In this document: piece after piece, positions 12,356 through 25,739 of the stretch
Numbering within the stretch: the stretch's first letter is position 1
How the letters are laid out: every line of letters starts with the position of its first letter
Source of the DNA: Ceratodon purpureus
Lineage: Eukaryota > Streptophyta > Bryopsida > Pseudoditrichales > Ditrichaceae
Assembly: GCA_014871385.1 (NCBI GenBank)
Contig: CM026424.1
Location: forward strand, 13,420,892-13,484,891
Length of the DNA stretch: 64,000 nucleotides
Reading direction: 5' to 3'
Made by a program: the position numbers and the translations under genes
The notes under the pieces: model-generated
What the model was told of the DNA's origin: nothing
Database searches by the model: none
The model's input: the letters and a program-made list of their open reading frames with translations, nothing else

Positions 12356-13798
12356 GATTCTGGGCACCAATATGGATGCTGAAAATTTTCAAAGTTGGAG
12401 TGCAACAGCATGATTATAACACCAGGTTCAGCCGCCAAACTTTGCTTCTCAGGTACTGATACTACATAACTCTTGGAACCGTTCTTACGGAATTTAGTCT
12501 ATAATTGTGACTGTCATTTCTTGAGGAGGCATTTACCTCATCCGGTAATGTGATGTACACGTGGCATACCTTGCAACTTGTGAGTGGCTAAATTGCAGAG
12601 ATGTACTCGTGTTGTGCCAAGTAATGCCGTCTTTTTTTACTGACCGTTTGCATGGCCATCCAAGTCAAGTTTCCAACGGCTCTGTACCTGGCAGGAGTTA
12701 TGATGAATGGGGAATGCTTCTTTAGTGGGGAAGAAACCAAGCAACAATGGCGCTTCTGTACGGTGTAGATATTACTGTAATTTTACAGTATTGTAGTACA
12801 GTGGTGGTGGTGTGCTGGAGATGTTACTGAACAGAAAGAAGTAAGTTAGAAGCAGTTTTATAAGGTACTGATAAGAACCATTCTAATTTTCACGTTCTTT
12901 TATTTTAGTTAATTATGAACGAACTTGCTATGGTGTTACAATAGTAACTGAGCAGGATCACTTGTTGCGCGGACGTGCACCAATAACTGGGACTAGGAAG
13001 TTGCAACATGGAAGTAGCTCAAATTTACAGAACTCCAATTTGATTTTTAGTGCACCTCCACTACTGGAAAAGATGTTTTGTTACACCGAAAATGAACACC
13101 AAGTACTGACCAGTAACAAATAGTGTTCAAATGGTTTTGATAACCTTCGAGTAGTTTTGTAATTGGAATTGTTTTTTATCGAAGCTGCCCCTCATGTGTA
13201 GTAACTTTAATTTTTAGACATTTATAAATTTTCAGAAATCTTGATACAACTCCAAAAAAATTGGTATTAAGTTTGGTTCAGACTCTGAATGATTGCCCAA
13301 TTCTTTTGTATTTCTTTTACACCGGTTGAATTGTGCCATTCTAAAGAGCAGAAAGCCATTCGGTTTCTGGTGCTGTTACCTTAGGCCTGATATTACGTGT
13401 ACAGTGTATGTATTTGGAATGGTATAAGTGTGATGATCTGGATGGACAGAGTGGAGTTGTCAGTGCAGCTGTCAGAGCGGAGAATAAGTTAGATTATCGG
13501 CCCTCTCCTGCTACCTACCTACCATCCTGTTGCTGGTGGAGGCCGGTGGCTGCAGGTTGGGGCTCGGGTTTCAGTTGTCCAGTTGGATGAATTTGATCCA
13601 GCTGGAGGCCACGTAAGCTGTCGTGGAATAGTGGGACACGCTTGAGAGTCTTGAGAATAGGGCGGACGAACTTGGGCAGCGACTTGAGGAATGGGCGTGT
13701 GAGTGGGAGGTGCAGTGGGAGCATGGGGTAACCGGTTGGGCTTTGGGCCACCACGTCTGTTCCCACCGCAGCAGTAGAAAGTAATTCATATTTTTATT
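12356..13798. other. Intergenic with a small GC-rich open region
   Basis: Mostly featureless. Around 13408-13790 the GC content rises and both strands stay open for 60-80 codons. The minus-strand frame 13766-13515 starts MGTDVVAQSPTGY and is proline/leucine-rich. It has no signal or family I recognise, so it is not called as a gene. Confidence 0.35.
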
Positions 13799-13941
13799 TT
13801 ATCTGCAAAGTAAACTTGAAAAATTATGAGTTGTTAAAACTGAAAACAATGAATTTCTGAAAGAAGAATAAGAGAAGTTACAAGTGGAAGGGCAGTTTAT
13901 AATAAAGAACAAGAGCTGTGACAAGAGAAAATGGATTATTT

Positions 13942-14001
13942 TCAGAGAGAGAAACTTCGGTCTCCTCCGGAGACCAACGTGAGTTAAGTGTCTGTTCGGG
14001 A
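13942..14001 (-). repeat. Dyad element copy 1 (about 60 bp)
   Basis: Contains GGTCTCCTCCGGAGACC at 13959-13975, a 7-bp inverted repeat around a TCC loop. Read on the minus strand, its flanks (GAACAGACACTTAA on one side, AGTTTCTCTCTCT on the other) match the element at 53478-53540 closely. Confidence 0.75.
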
Positions 14002-14034
14002 TTATTTTCACATTTATATTTTCAGTCACATTTC

Positions 14035-14035
<1 letters not shown>

Positions 14036-14072
<37 letters not shown>

Positions 14073-14130
14073 AAAATAAAAAACCATGGTACTATCAAAA
14101 ACACACATACACACATACGCACACACATAT
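14036..14130. repeat. (AT)n and (AC)n microsatellites
   Basis: An uninterrupted (AT)n run at about 14039-14066 and an imperfect ACAC-rich run at about 14100-14130, at the left edge of an AT-rich block. Confidence 0.95.
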
Positions 14131-14810
14131 ATATATTTTTAAAGAACTACAATATCCTCTAGTTTTCACAGTAAAAAAAAAAAATGAAAATACATATATT
14201 CTAAATATTTTTGTAGTAAAATATCTACAAACAAAAGTATTGAATTTTAATTATAAGTGGTCTAATATTATTTTAATTGTAGAAGAAAATTATTAATTTT
14301 TTGAAATAAAATATTTTAAAATGTATAGACCATATTTGGATGGTTAGATTAGTAAAAAAAAGTATAAATATTTTGAAATCATTTTAAAAACATTTAAGAA
14401 TAGACTTTTTATTAAGGGCTCGCTCTAAGGCTACACCAAAAACTTGATTTGAAATTTTAATGCCAATTTTAAATATTCTTTGGTAGTTTGGTTTGAAATT
14501 CATAATTAGAATATAATTTGTTACCAATGAAGTAAATGTCCAAAGTAGTTTGAATAGATTAAAATGCAACCATATATGAAATGATAAAAGAATTCGAATT
14601 TGTATTTATTAAAATTTCTATAATTTCTAACGTTTAGAGATCAATGAACAATTTACATCCATTTCACTTCCTTTTTGAAAGATTGCTTGATATACAATTA
14701 TAGGTTTAAAATAAGAATAAACAATCATCATTAATAGATAACTTTTAATATATTACTTGAAATTTTATATGTTACCAAGTTAATAAATATAATCATATAT
14801 ACATATCATA
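14131..14810. other. AT-rich intergenic block
   Basis: A/T runs dominate, with no coding signal on either strand. It separates the RNase T2 region from the GC-richer leader of the EDR2-like gene. Confidence 0.6.
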
Positions 14811-15142
14811 AAAACAATCAACCCATCCAGTAACAAAGGATTCGTCAAATGGACCACAATCCCTAACCAATATACCTCCATCCCAAGTTCCCCACCAATG
14901 GGCAAAATAGAATCCCACACAATCACTCCCTTTTCCGCCCTAAATCCTTGACCCATGTCCCAAAGCACCCCCAAATGCACATCCGCAGGCCCCACGCAAC
15001 CCCCAAATTCCAACGAACGTGAACAGCCCCGACAACAACAGAACCTGCAACGAAAGTGAACAGTCAACTATATTCCTTAATCACAGGTGACGGAACTTGC
15101 GAGCCAACTCTCCAACATCGGATCCTTCAGCTGAAGCTCCCA

Positions 15143-15257
15143 ACCAGAGTTGTGCGGGTATCAAGCCAAATCCACGCAAGAGGTACATGTATCATTTAGT
15201 GTGGTCATATTCATGTTCATTACAAGCAGATTTAAGAGTTACCCGCACAACTCTGGT
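15143..15257. repeat. Perfect 18-bp inverted repeat with a 79-bp loop
   Basis: The left arm ACCAGAGTTGTGCGGGTA (15143-15160) is the exact reverse complement of the right arm at 15240-15257. A transcript would fold as a stem-loop with 18 uninterrupted pairs. I see no target-site duplication or transposase. Confidence 0.95.
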
Positions 15258-15299
15258 CCCAACGGAACGGAACCCACCACAACGGATCCCAAAGCCGCG

Positions 15300-15380
15300 G
15301 ACCCACGAACGAACCAAGCCCAACGAACACTAACGAACTCAGACGAACCTCAACGAACGAACCTCAACGAACGACAACCC
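15300..15380. repeat. AACGAAC-type short tandem repeat
   Basis: The motifs CAACGAACG, CTAACGAAC and CAGACGAACC recur imperfectly across this stretch. Confidence 0.7.
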
Positions 15381-15599
15381 TTTCCCCCCCACTTCAAACT
15401 ACCAATGACACCCCGATTTCGTGCCGCCCCGCCCGCAAGGTACCTCCCCCGGGCCGTACCAACCCCCCTACACAACCTCCGAGCAAAGAGGAACGTTACG
15501 ACTGACGAGTAACTTGAGCGCCCACTAGTAACTCACCAAATTGGGCGCTCTCGTCTTCATCACAAAATGGATCAATTGCTTAGAGACGATGTTTTGTGA

Positions 15600-15919
15600 G
15601 AAGTGTTTGATCCGATTGCGCTAGAATTGGAGTTCCGGTACCGCCATCGCTGGACCTGGAGCCGCATTCCCGGCGGAGCGTGCATGCTCTTGCGCTCATT
15701 CTCTTGCGCATTCTACATTTGCCCTGTCATTTCGCAGCAGGTGAGAGAGACTGTTGTTTGTGGTTCGAGGTTTGTAGTTTTTTGTTTCTGGTTTGGAGCT
15801 CTCTGGACGGTGAGTGGAGTCGTGAGGGTTTCGGGAATGCGTTTGTAGTTTCGTTTCAGCGTGAGGAGTGTTTGGTTTTGGAGTGATCGGTCGCCTGGTA
15901 GCGCTGCCGAGTGTTTACT

Positions 15920-15958
<39 letters not shown>

Positions 15959-16647
15959 GGTTATGGTTTGATCGTTCGTTCGCGGCAGGTGGCGGTGTGG
16001 AGTAGAGTATTATTGCATGGTGGTGTGGCTCGGGCGGTTTGTGAAGGAGTTTTTGTGGCGAAGAGAGTTTGGAGCTTCGAATCGGCTTTGTTCGCTGCGT
16101 TCGGTTTGTGATTTGTGGCGAGTGGAGGTGGGGTATGAAGATTTGCGCGCTGTGGACGGGTTGCGGGCTCTGGATGGTGGAGTGAGGGCGTGTGTTTTGG
16201 CTTTGAGATTCTCACATGGTGGCTTGAGGTCGCGGAGGATTCCTGTTGCCGGGGAAATTGAGTTGCTGGTGTAAGTGCGGATATTTTGGTGTTGGAGGAG
16301 GTTATCTTCTTGATCGTTTAGGCTTCGTAGGGTGCGGATATTGTATTCTGGTGTTTGCAGCTGGCCTGCATTGTTCGTGGTGGATCGGGGCAGGTTGTGA
16401 GGTGTTTCAGTGCTTGCGGAGGTTTTTGCGCCATGAAGTTAGGGGATATTGTTTGAATTCAGCTCGCGGGGAGGTTTTCATGCGAGGGACGGGGAGGAAT
16501 TTGCAGTGAGTGATCAAGGATTCTACACATGAAAGGATTGGTGAACAGGAATTTCCACTTCTGGAGGTTGGCCTCCGTGAGAGTGCAGACAGGGGTGGAG
16601 TTTGGGGGATTTGTGAGTAAGAAGAGTGCCGGTCTCGGCGGGATTTG
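15600..16647 (+). promoter_or_regulatory. Probable 5' leader of the EDR2-like gene with a (GT)18 tract
   Basis: GC-rich, CpG-containing DNA directly upstream of the EDR2-like start, consistent with a long 5' UTR and promoter. A (GT)n run of about 18 units spans 15922-15957. The transcription start and any leader intron cannot be fixed from sequence. Confidence 0.45.
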
Positions 16648-19600
16648 ATGATGGTTAAGATGGCGTCGTACCAGCAACTCGAGGGATCGTCATGCCCTCC
16701 TTCTCCTTCTTCTCCGCGTGTGAAGAAGAAGGGGTGCGGGGCTTGTGGCGGCATTCCGGGCGCACGGTGGCTGAGCAAGTCCTTCAAGGAGAAGAGGAAT
16801 GGTATAATTAAACGTAAACCAGAAGGGCAGAGACGTAGCAGCAGGAAGCGAGGTCGGGAAGCCGAAGTGGAGGTGGAGGCGGAGACTGGGTTGAGGAGAG
16901 AACTAAGCATGGGCTCCGACGGGGAGAGTGACAGGGGAGTGCCTGCATATGCAGGATGGGTATATCACGTCGGGACAAGTTCTTTGGGTTCCCGATTCTG
17001 CACCGACCGGTTCCTGGTCATCAAGGGGAAATATGTGACCATGTTCAAGCGCAATCCTGTCGAAAATCCTCGAGCTGTACGTTCCGCTTCTCGTTTTACA
17101 CCGCATCTACCTTTTTCTTCTTTATGCAACGCTCACACGTCAATTGTCCACATCAAAGCGCCCGTGTCAGGAAAAATGTTTGGGACAATTTCTCGACTAC
17201 TGAACCGTCATGTGATCGTCATTCTAAGAACGAAATCTCTTTCGTGCTGGATTAGATGTTTTAGAGTGATCACGCGTGCGTTAATTTAGCGTGCCCAAGT
17301 AGATATAATTTCAAGAGTTTTTGCTGATTAATCACACATTGGCCTTCGTAAATTTAGAAGTTAAAAACGCAGATGGTTTCACTGGTACTCACACTACTCA
17401 GGTCCTTTTGGATCTCGGCTTTTCAGATGCCTATCAGAAGCGGGGTTGTTGGAACTCATTTGATGGTGGAAGAATTGGGACGCCAAATTTATCACGGGAG
17501 GGTATGCTTTCGAGTTACTTGTTTCGTGCTTGAATATCATTTAGTGGTCTATGATAAGGATGTACTAGGAAAGGTCAAGTTACAAATTACAAGAAAGTCT
17601 GCTATTTTCTTTTTGGGCCTTCTTTCATTCTCTTTTGGTCGATGACGCGAAATGATTATTTGCAGGCTTTGTATGTCCTTCGAATTTTCAATCGCTTGGA
17701 CCACAGCAGGCAAGGAAAGGTAAATAGTTGACATGAATCTAATACATCACATTACTTTTGAAATGTTTATAGACATCTACTCGGCATGTTTGAGTTTCAT
17801 TCAGGATACAAACTTGTTTAAAGTGTACACACTTTTTTACTAAATCATCTGCTGGTTTCTGCTGAGCAGTTCGCTTGTAATACTGCCGAGGAAGTCGAAA
17901 AGTGGATATCTGCTTTCAAGCATGCCAAGGAAGAGGTGACTAATTTCTGCCCATTACCTCGTCACTTGGACACCTTACGCTCTCCATTGCCTGGTCGTTG
18001 ACTCTTTTGGAAAGCAAGTGACCTGTCGGTTAAAAATTGATCGTTGGCATTTGTTGGCAACCCTGTTTTATCTCCCAGGCTGATTTCTCTAGTGGGCGAA
18101 TTGCTAGCGGCCGCAGAATCATCAACGCTGAGGATGAGTAAGCAAAGATGACTTGACCGGATTTGTTTTGAGTTAGTATTAGATATGGATTTGGATGCAA
18201 CTTAATTAGTGCTAACAAATAGAAATTTTCATACGTTAAAACGAGAATTGAACTACCACTAGATTACATTTACTGATTCTGCAAGTCCTTACAGATTTGA
18301 CATAAATGGGCCCCGCACACATCCAAGGTTGGTCACAAGGGGCATTGGCAAGCTCATTACTATTGGCAGAGGTAATGCTACAATTCTGTAGCTATTTTTT
18401 GCCCAATGACTTGAGAGCTTGTCTTCAGTAAGCGTGGTCGATTTTGAATGAAAGGGTGGTACTACATTCGTCAGATCTTAACGTAGTTCTGAATGACTGC
18501 ACTTAATTCCTGAAAATGGCAATCTCTCTGGGAACAGGACCAGGCTTGCAGTTACGACGGCCGTCAATGGTTTTACCCCAAGAACCTGATTCAGATGGGT
18601 ATTACAACTACCGAGAAGGGGATACATTTGAACATGCGGACTGGAGATGTTTCTGCACTGTCAATGGTGAAACACCTTGGTCCTATTAACTTGTTTTTGT
18701 CTCTTGGAATTCTTAGCAGTGGATGTGCATGTGCATGTGCTCGTATTTTGCGGAATCACTTGAATCGCTAATCCCAACCATTCTCACTCTTGTATTGGGG
18801 ATCTCGTGGGCAAGCAGGTCTTCGAATTTTTGAAGATATCACAGCCTCCAAGGTGATTTGAGCTTCTGCTTTTGAAATGCTGCCTTATTTTATGCACAAA
18901 TGGCATTAAACTAAGTCTTCTTACCTGAGGTGCACATCATCGTGTCTGATGCCTATTCCTCATTATTTCAGGCAGAGAAAGGCACTATAATGAAAGCAGT
19001 CGGTGTGATTGAAGCCAAGCCCGAGACAATTTTTGAGCAGATTATGAGCTTGGACAGTTCTCTTCGATACCAGTAAGTCATTCAGTTTCATGTTATTAAT
19101 TTCGGTGGTTATGTCAAGATTAGACACAATGGTCTACAAAGGAGTATCTTGGTATGTAGCTGGTATGAAGGCCTGGGTTCCAAAAAAATTTGTTGGGAGT
19201 AACGCTTATTTTCTATTTGTTGGTAGTGTGGACCCGAAGGACACCGAGATCCTGTGTCTACACTCGCAATAGATGTGGTACCACGCCTATTTTCAAATAA
19301 TCAAGTTGCTTATCTAGGAAGAGGTTGACAGGCTAGCAAAGAAGTTCAAGGAGTTTTCTTGGTCAAGAGCTGCATGCATTGCGATCAGTTCTTTAAGCTT
19401 ATAGCTATTACTTGCTCGTGTTCTGCAGGTGGGATGTACTGACCGGTAACTTGGAGCTCGTTGAGCAAGTTGATGGCCATTCAGACATCGTGTATGGCTC
19501 GTTTGACCCCAAGTACTTCAAGAGGTATGTACTAAATCTTACTCATTGTGCTTCTAGAATGATAACGAGCGCTTCTCGTCAGAGTTTTGGCGTAGGTTCA

Positions 19601-22600
19601 TGCAACCACTTTTAGGAAATGAAAGCCATGATATTTGAATTCTAAGGATTACTCGTATTCCTAGAAATCATCTGGCTTAGGTTTCTGCATTCTGTTCTCT
19701 GACTTTGTTGTTAAGGCCGATTCTTTGTCTGTAGTGTTGTTGGGTGTGCATATTTTTGGGCTTGCCACTATTCAGTGTTGCCATGGCAAAGATAGATGCT
19801 ATAACTGCGGGATTGTATTGTACAGGTTTCACGGCAAACGAGACTTCCTCTTTTCACGGTACTGGCGACGCGATCAGGATGGATCTTACTGTGAGCACCT
19901 TTTCTTGATTAAAAAACTAGTAATGAAAATAGTAACTTGCGTTATGTTATGTCGTCTCCGAAGTTATTCTTGAATCATATTCAGAGAACACTTTCCTCTG
20001 AGAGACGATGAACAGTGCTGCACTCTGCTTATCGGGTGCCACTCCGGGTGAAAGTAGTTGTGAATGAAGTATTTGTTTGTTTGTTGCAGCTATTTCACAG
20101 GTCTCAACCACTCATAAGAGTCGACCAGCCAAACCTGGCTTCCAACGGATTGACTTGAGTCGTAAGTGATTCATTCTTAATTGTTCTCAAGCGGACCATT
20201 TTGAAGTAGCAAGGACATGGAATCAGTTTTAATTGGGCCGTTACGAACGTCATGTGATTAGGAACGTATTAGAATATCTGCCTTGTGCATATGAGGTCTA
20301 ATAGAGGAAAACATTGTTCTGGTGTACAGCGGGTATCTGGGAGATTACACCCTTACCACCTCGGCCTGATGGAACTCCTCGGTCAATGGTCACACAAGTC
20401 GTCGAGGTGAAGTCCACAGGATGGGGCCGATGGAAGCGATGCCATTACTCAAAGTTCCACAAGACGATTCCGTACATTCTGCTCTGCCGCATTGCAGGTA
20501 GCTATAGTTCTTGGAGGTTGGATTTTCATTGATTGTATGAGTTGGAGGTGATGTGACTTGATCAAGGAAATTGATTACTTTTTGGTATTTGCAATTTAGG
20601 TTTGAGGGAACTTCTTGGAGCAAGTCCCGACCTCAATACTTTGGAAGCTCAAGCTAGAATGAAGCTGCTGAAAGGAGCGAAGAAGGTGCTAGAGATAGCT
20701 GACCCAGTGTTAGAGTCACCGATCCTGATGAAATCTCCTAGGGAATCGGCCATGCTTGAGTCACAAGAAGAGTTCTATGATGCGATTATGGCTGACGATC
20801 CTGAAGAAGAAGAAGAGGAGGACGAGAGTGAAGAAAATGCACTGGTTAACACACATCAGGTATGCATGTTGGTTATTGTTGTTCCAGACTCTGACAGTAG
20901 CAGATTTTAAATGATGCAAACGCCTTTAGGTTTAGTAACAAAAAGCTGATGACAACGACTACAGCGTTGGAGATTCAACGTGTGACAGCTGTCACGATTT
21001 GGCTATAGATATGGCTTAGTAGCTATGATATCATTCTTAATTATATCCTAAACCCAATCCGTTAAGTGGAAACATTTCAGTTAGCATATTTTGCTTGAAT
21101 TGCACTGTCCTTCGTTTGTTTTGATACCAGTTGCTAAGAATCAAGCCGATCGGCTAAACGATGAGCGCCATTTGCTTTCAGCAAGAAGTACATGCTAGGT
21201 TCATTAACCTTGTATATTTTAACAGACAACAGGCCAGAAGTTTAATGGACTCTCGTGGAGTGTTTCTCTCGGTCTGCCCTCAAAAAAGATTCCAGGTAAA
21301 TTTTCCTTTATTATGCTGTATATGCTATTAGGAGTGCAGATGACCGCTGAACATATATGTTCGTTTGTTGAGAGTTGAATGGTTGGAGACCTCTTCCGCT
21401 AAACTTCACCAACTGCTTCCCAACACGTACCTATGCAGCCCTGGCACGTTTTATAGTAACTTCTAGATTTTGTTAACTTATGCAAACACACTTTTAGTCC
21501 TGGAATTCTCACGTACCATGCCCTTATGCAGCTACTAGAGGTTGTCAAGAGCTTGACTGGAATGCGCCATCCGTAGAACTGGATCCTAATATGTTCTATT
21601 CATCATTAAGGCGGACCTTGAGTGACCAAGACTGCAATGGATGGTCTGATCCTGGGGGAAAAGGTTTTATGGTTCGTAGTCGGACTTACAACGTGGACAG
21701 CCTCAAGGTTTGCAGCACCCTACCTTGTCATCTTGCCCTTCTATTTAATCTCGCTCTTAGTACTGCTATGGATGTGACCAAATGTAGTAAGCGCCGCTGA
21801 ATTATAGGTAATGTGGGGACCTATAGCGTGGGTGGGCTTCTGTTTCACCTATTCCGAGTGTAGTTCATGGCATATAACTGATGCACTGTATTGTGTATAT
21901 TTCTCCTCGAATTTACGCGCAAATCGAACTGTATTTTGGATTCAAGTTCGAGTAAAATATTTTACATATGGACTTAGGTTTAGCTTGCACACTACAAATA
22001 AAGTCATTAAGCGTTGTGTCAATGTGTCTATGGTGATCAGACGTCTGGTGGGGAACCACTTTTGAAGCTGCTGGCAGTGGATTGGCTGAAGTCAGATCAG
22101 AGGATCGACCACATTGCTATGCAACCTAGCTCTTGTGTGCAGGTAAAGCGTCAGATAACTTAGCATGTGTTTACCAAACTTCAGAATTTGATGTCTCGAG
22201 AATATTTTTCCTTGAATTATTGTCGAAGATGTGTTGCTTATCTGCTCTGTATTTTCTTCTGCTGTGTATCAGTCGGCAGCAGGAAGGAAAGCTCCGTTTA
22301 TCCTTGTAATCAATCTACAGGTAACGTGGGCACTAGAATATTTCATGCCAATGTAACTATGTGTCGTTTGTTGCACTGAAGTTTATTCAGTATGGTAGTG
22401 GTTACTAGAACAAAACTTGGGCTCCTTAGTATGTTCACATTGTTCATTTGCGATGCTCAATTTTTTCTCACTTCCACTGTGGGATTCTAAAACAACGTGG
22501 ATTTGTTAGCAGGTTCCAGCCAAGTCCCACTATAGCCTGGTAATGTACTTCGTTGCTGACAAGCCAATCCAACCAGGCTCTTTGCTTGATCAGTTTGCCA

Positions 22601-23496
22601 ACGGTGATGATGCCTTTCGGAATGCCCGGTTCAAGCTTATTCCCAGTATTGTTGAGGTAAGGGTTGTCATCCTTGCAAACATGTCAAGTTGTATGCAATT
22701 ATAATCACCAGCGACTGATTTTGATCTTTCTCCTTTGAGAAAAGATTGTATATTGCATAGGGGTGGTGAATCTGTTTTGGTGTGTTAGATGTACTTAGTT
22801 TCAAAGTGGTAATGTCTCGTTCATTTTGCAGGGGTATTGGATGGTGAAGCGTGCTGTTGGTACAAAAGCATGTCTACTGGGTAAAGCAGTCACTTGCAAT
22901 TATTTGCGAAAGGACAACTTCCTTGAGGTACTTAAATCGATTGCTTTTTTGTTTCTTGTGGGAGTCACCGTCAGTTCGAATTTCCACCGTCAGTTTTACG
23001 ATCGACTTGAGAACCAGAGGCCAATCTCGGAGTCTTCACCTATTTCTGATTCCAGATCGAAGCATTAGAACTTCCCTAACCCACTGAATTGTCGTGATTC
23101 CAGATTGATGTGGATATTGGGTCATCATCAGTGGCACGGAGTGTGGTGGGGCTAGTTCTGGGTTATGTGACAAGTGTGGTTGTGGACCTTGCGATTCTTA
23201 TTGAGGTAATCTTCCTCGATCAATGCCATGCAGCGTTACTTTAGCCTGCTTGCTTTCCTGTGTTTTGTTTCAGAAATGTCTTGAAATGCCTAAGAAAGTA
23301 CATGATTGGGCTAATCAAACTGTCTGTTCTACATGAAAGTCAATATTGTACCAATGCTTGTTGCTAATCTCAGATTTTGCTTTCGCAGGCTAAAACTGCG
23401 CAAGAGCTTCCAGAGTACTTGCTGGGTACCGTGAGGATAAATCGAATTAAGGTTGAGCAAGCAGTGCAAGCTGATACAAATGCTCTCGACTCATGA
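16648..23496 (+). CDS. EDR2L: ENHANCED DISEASE RESISTANCE 2-like protein (PH-START-DUF1336), 22 exons
   Basis: Lipid-binding protein family; Arabidopsis EDR2 restrains salicylate-linked defence and cell death at membranes. Exons: 16648-17076, 17427-17501, 17666-17719, 17870-17935, 18079-18137, 18295-18371, 18538-18666, 18818-18852, 18972-19072, 19429-19524, 19826-19890, 20090-20161, 20330-20497, 20600-20859, 21226-21295, 21532-21707, 22041-22142, 22273-22320, 22513-22656, 22832-22927, 23104-23205, 23389-23496; 843 residues in one frame. Residues about 1-98 are a basic, Ser-rich extension; the PH domain (AYAGWVYHVGTSSLG onward) ends near 208. START spans roughly 308-500 (SLRYQWDVLTGNLELVEQVD; FHGKRDFLFSRYWRRD). 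An acidic EEEEEEDESEE linker follows. DUF1336 fills the C-terminus (EGYWMVKRAVGTKACLLGKA, IDVDIGSSSVARSVVGLVLG, LPEYLLGTVRINRI). The start is the first of two adjacent ATGs. Confidence 0.94.
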
Positions 23497-24700
23497 CGCT
23501 AAACCCATTTTTTCAGCAGTGACAAGTAGTTGTAGAATGAAATTCGTATAGAAGGCATGTACCATAGTCAGCAGCCTCGGGAGAGGAAACCATTTTTTGG
23601 GTAGCTCTGTTTTAACACATTCTTTGATTCAGATGTCTTTAGCAAGAGACTCCTGACCTGTAGCACAGAGCTCCTGTATAGAATATGCAATTGATTTGGA
23701 GGCTAATTTTTCCCGTGATATCCATGTGCCGCAATTTGGCATGTGGGAAGGTATAAATGCTTTCTTCTCAACTGCTCTCATATCAGCATTAACCTGTACA
23801 GGGTGTAATAAATCACATCATGACATTAACCTAATCTGGAGTACAGTTACCAGCATTTCACATGGGTATAACATTCTTCACTCTTACGAAGGTTTCTGTT
23901 GCTGCTACCTTACCACTACATGAATTTTTGAACAAGTGGTAATTTTAATGTAGAAATGAAAATATTTTTACGGAACATAACATAATATAATATGGTACCA
24001 AGAAGATAATATATATACTAATTTGACTCTTGAATTCTTTTTGTTGTAATCACTTCTGTAATTGATGAATGTATGATTTTGAAATAACAACCATTGTTGC
24101 AACCAAATGACTTTGTTTGTGTTGAGAATGTTAAAAACATTTATGAATATTCTGTATAACTAATCAATTCATAATATCCTTAACCATTCTAGCATGAATC
24201 TTATAAAAAAAAATCGCTCGTAAGTGGAGGATAGTTCTTTTATCCAACACATTGTAAAACTTAATGGTTAGGATAAATCAAAAAGCAACCTAAGATTATG
24301 GCGGATGGATGGACATATTTTTAATATGATACAAATATACCAAGATAAACTACATATCATAATATTAAAAAAGTTTCAAATGTAAAGACATTTAGATTTA
24401 TTCACAACTGACAAAAAATTAAAATTCATCTAAGAATTATTTATCAAATTGTCCTTTCCACATCAAGAAGAGTATTTCAAATGTTAACATTTAGTTTATA
24501 ATTATTTTAATGAAGAAAATAGTGAAGATAAATAATAACTAACTCAATTTAGATTACATCCATGTCTATCATCCATCAAAGTAACAAAATATATGAGAGT
24601 TTTACATTTTTAGAAACATTTTATTTATTTTTTAATAACTAATTTTCTATTACAAATATCTTCAAAGGCTGGTGCTAGTTTTTTACAGACAGTTCTGTGT
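23497..24700. other. 3' flank and AT-rich spacer
   Basis: Likely 3' UTR of the EDR2-like gene up to about 23.9 kb, then about 750 bp of very AT-rich DNA without coding signal before the UBL5 leader. Confidence 0.5.
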
Positions 24701-25517
24701 GAGGCTCTGTTTCTGTCATTCGCAACTCCCAACTCTCGCCGACACCAGAACCGTCACCTCACCCAAAACCACCATCATCTACCCAAAACTCTACTCCGAA
24801 CCCTGAAATCCACAGCCACCGTAGATGATGCCCGTTTAAGGATCCTGTAACGGTTTTAGGATCGAGCGTTTGGGGAGTGAGTAGAGGCAGAGTGGAGGAG
24901 AAGCAAAGGAGAGAAGCGCGTTGGACTGGCTTCTAGGGTTTGTGTCGCTGTTGGAGGAGGAGGACATGGTGTATTGCGCCATTACCTGCAGAGTGCTGTA
25001 ACCCTCGGGCGATTGTGGACTAGGAATACTCTCTGCTGACGCTGGATTGCTGGACTAGAGGCGCTTCTCAATTCGACAATTGGAACTTGGTGGTCGCGGT
25101 TTGGTTCTCAGGTAAATATCATGCTCTGTTTTTTTCTGCGATGGAGTTGCATGGCGTGAATATGATGCTCTGTTTCGGTGTGAAATTGGTGCATGGGAGG
25201 GGTTTTAGTCGAGAAGAGGTGCTTCCGAATTTCTTATTTAGAGCTCGGGTGGTTTTGCTGTTGTGTTTGTTGCTCTGATTGAGTTGCGGATTCGGGGTGG
25301 TGTGAGGTCGGAGGGGTTAGTCCGTGGCGGCAGGGGGTTAGTGGGATGGAGGCGTATCTGAATTCACCGTCTGGGGCTCGCTCGGTGTCATTTTTGGTTT
25401 TTTTGCTCCTGTGATTGAGTTGCGGGTTCGTTGACGTGTGAGGATGGCGTGAAATTAACGCATGTGAGGATTGATTTTGTGGTGGTTCTCAGGTTAGTGA
25501 GAGCAAGCGCAGGAATC

Positions 25518-25739
25518 ATGATCGAGGTGGTGCTTAACGACAGGCTGGGGAAGAAGGTCCGCGTGAAGTGCAACCAGGATGACACGATCGGGGATCTGAA
25601 GAAGCTGGTGGCCGCGCAGACTGGAACGCGGCCGGAGAAGATCCGCATCCAGAAGTGGTATACCATTTACAAGGACCACATCACGTTGGGTGACTACGAA
25701 ATTCATGATGGCATGGGCCTGGAGCTCTATTATAACTAA
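25518..25739 (+). CDS. UBL5: Ubiquitin-like protein 5 (UBL5/Hub1), single coding exon
   Basis: 73 residues starting [18 protein letters not shown] and ending LELYYN, the full usual length of the family. It is a ubiquitin fold that lacks the C-terminal Gly-Gly and carries the twin-tyrosine end, so it binds partners non-covalently. In yeast and animals Hub1/UBL5 acts on the spliceosome. A leader intron is likely, with a donor at about 25111 and an acceptor at about 25491, since an AG precedes the coding exon and the flanks are GC-rich. An ATG at 25443 is in frame but would add a poorly conserved extension, so the family start is chosen. Confidence 0.96.
   Translation: MIEVVLNDRLGKKVRVKCNQDDTIGDLKKLVAAQTGTRPEKIRIQKWYTIYKDHITLGDYEIHDGMGLELYYN

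Noticed and set aside
13515..13766. 83-codon minus-strand ORF beginning MGTDVVAQS
   Set aside because: Considered as a small secreted peptide, but it has no signal sequence and no CLE, IDA or RALF-type motif.
16407..16910. 167-codon minus-strand ORF
   Set aside because: Antisense to the leader and first exon of the EDR2-like gene, which has clear domain support.
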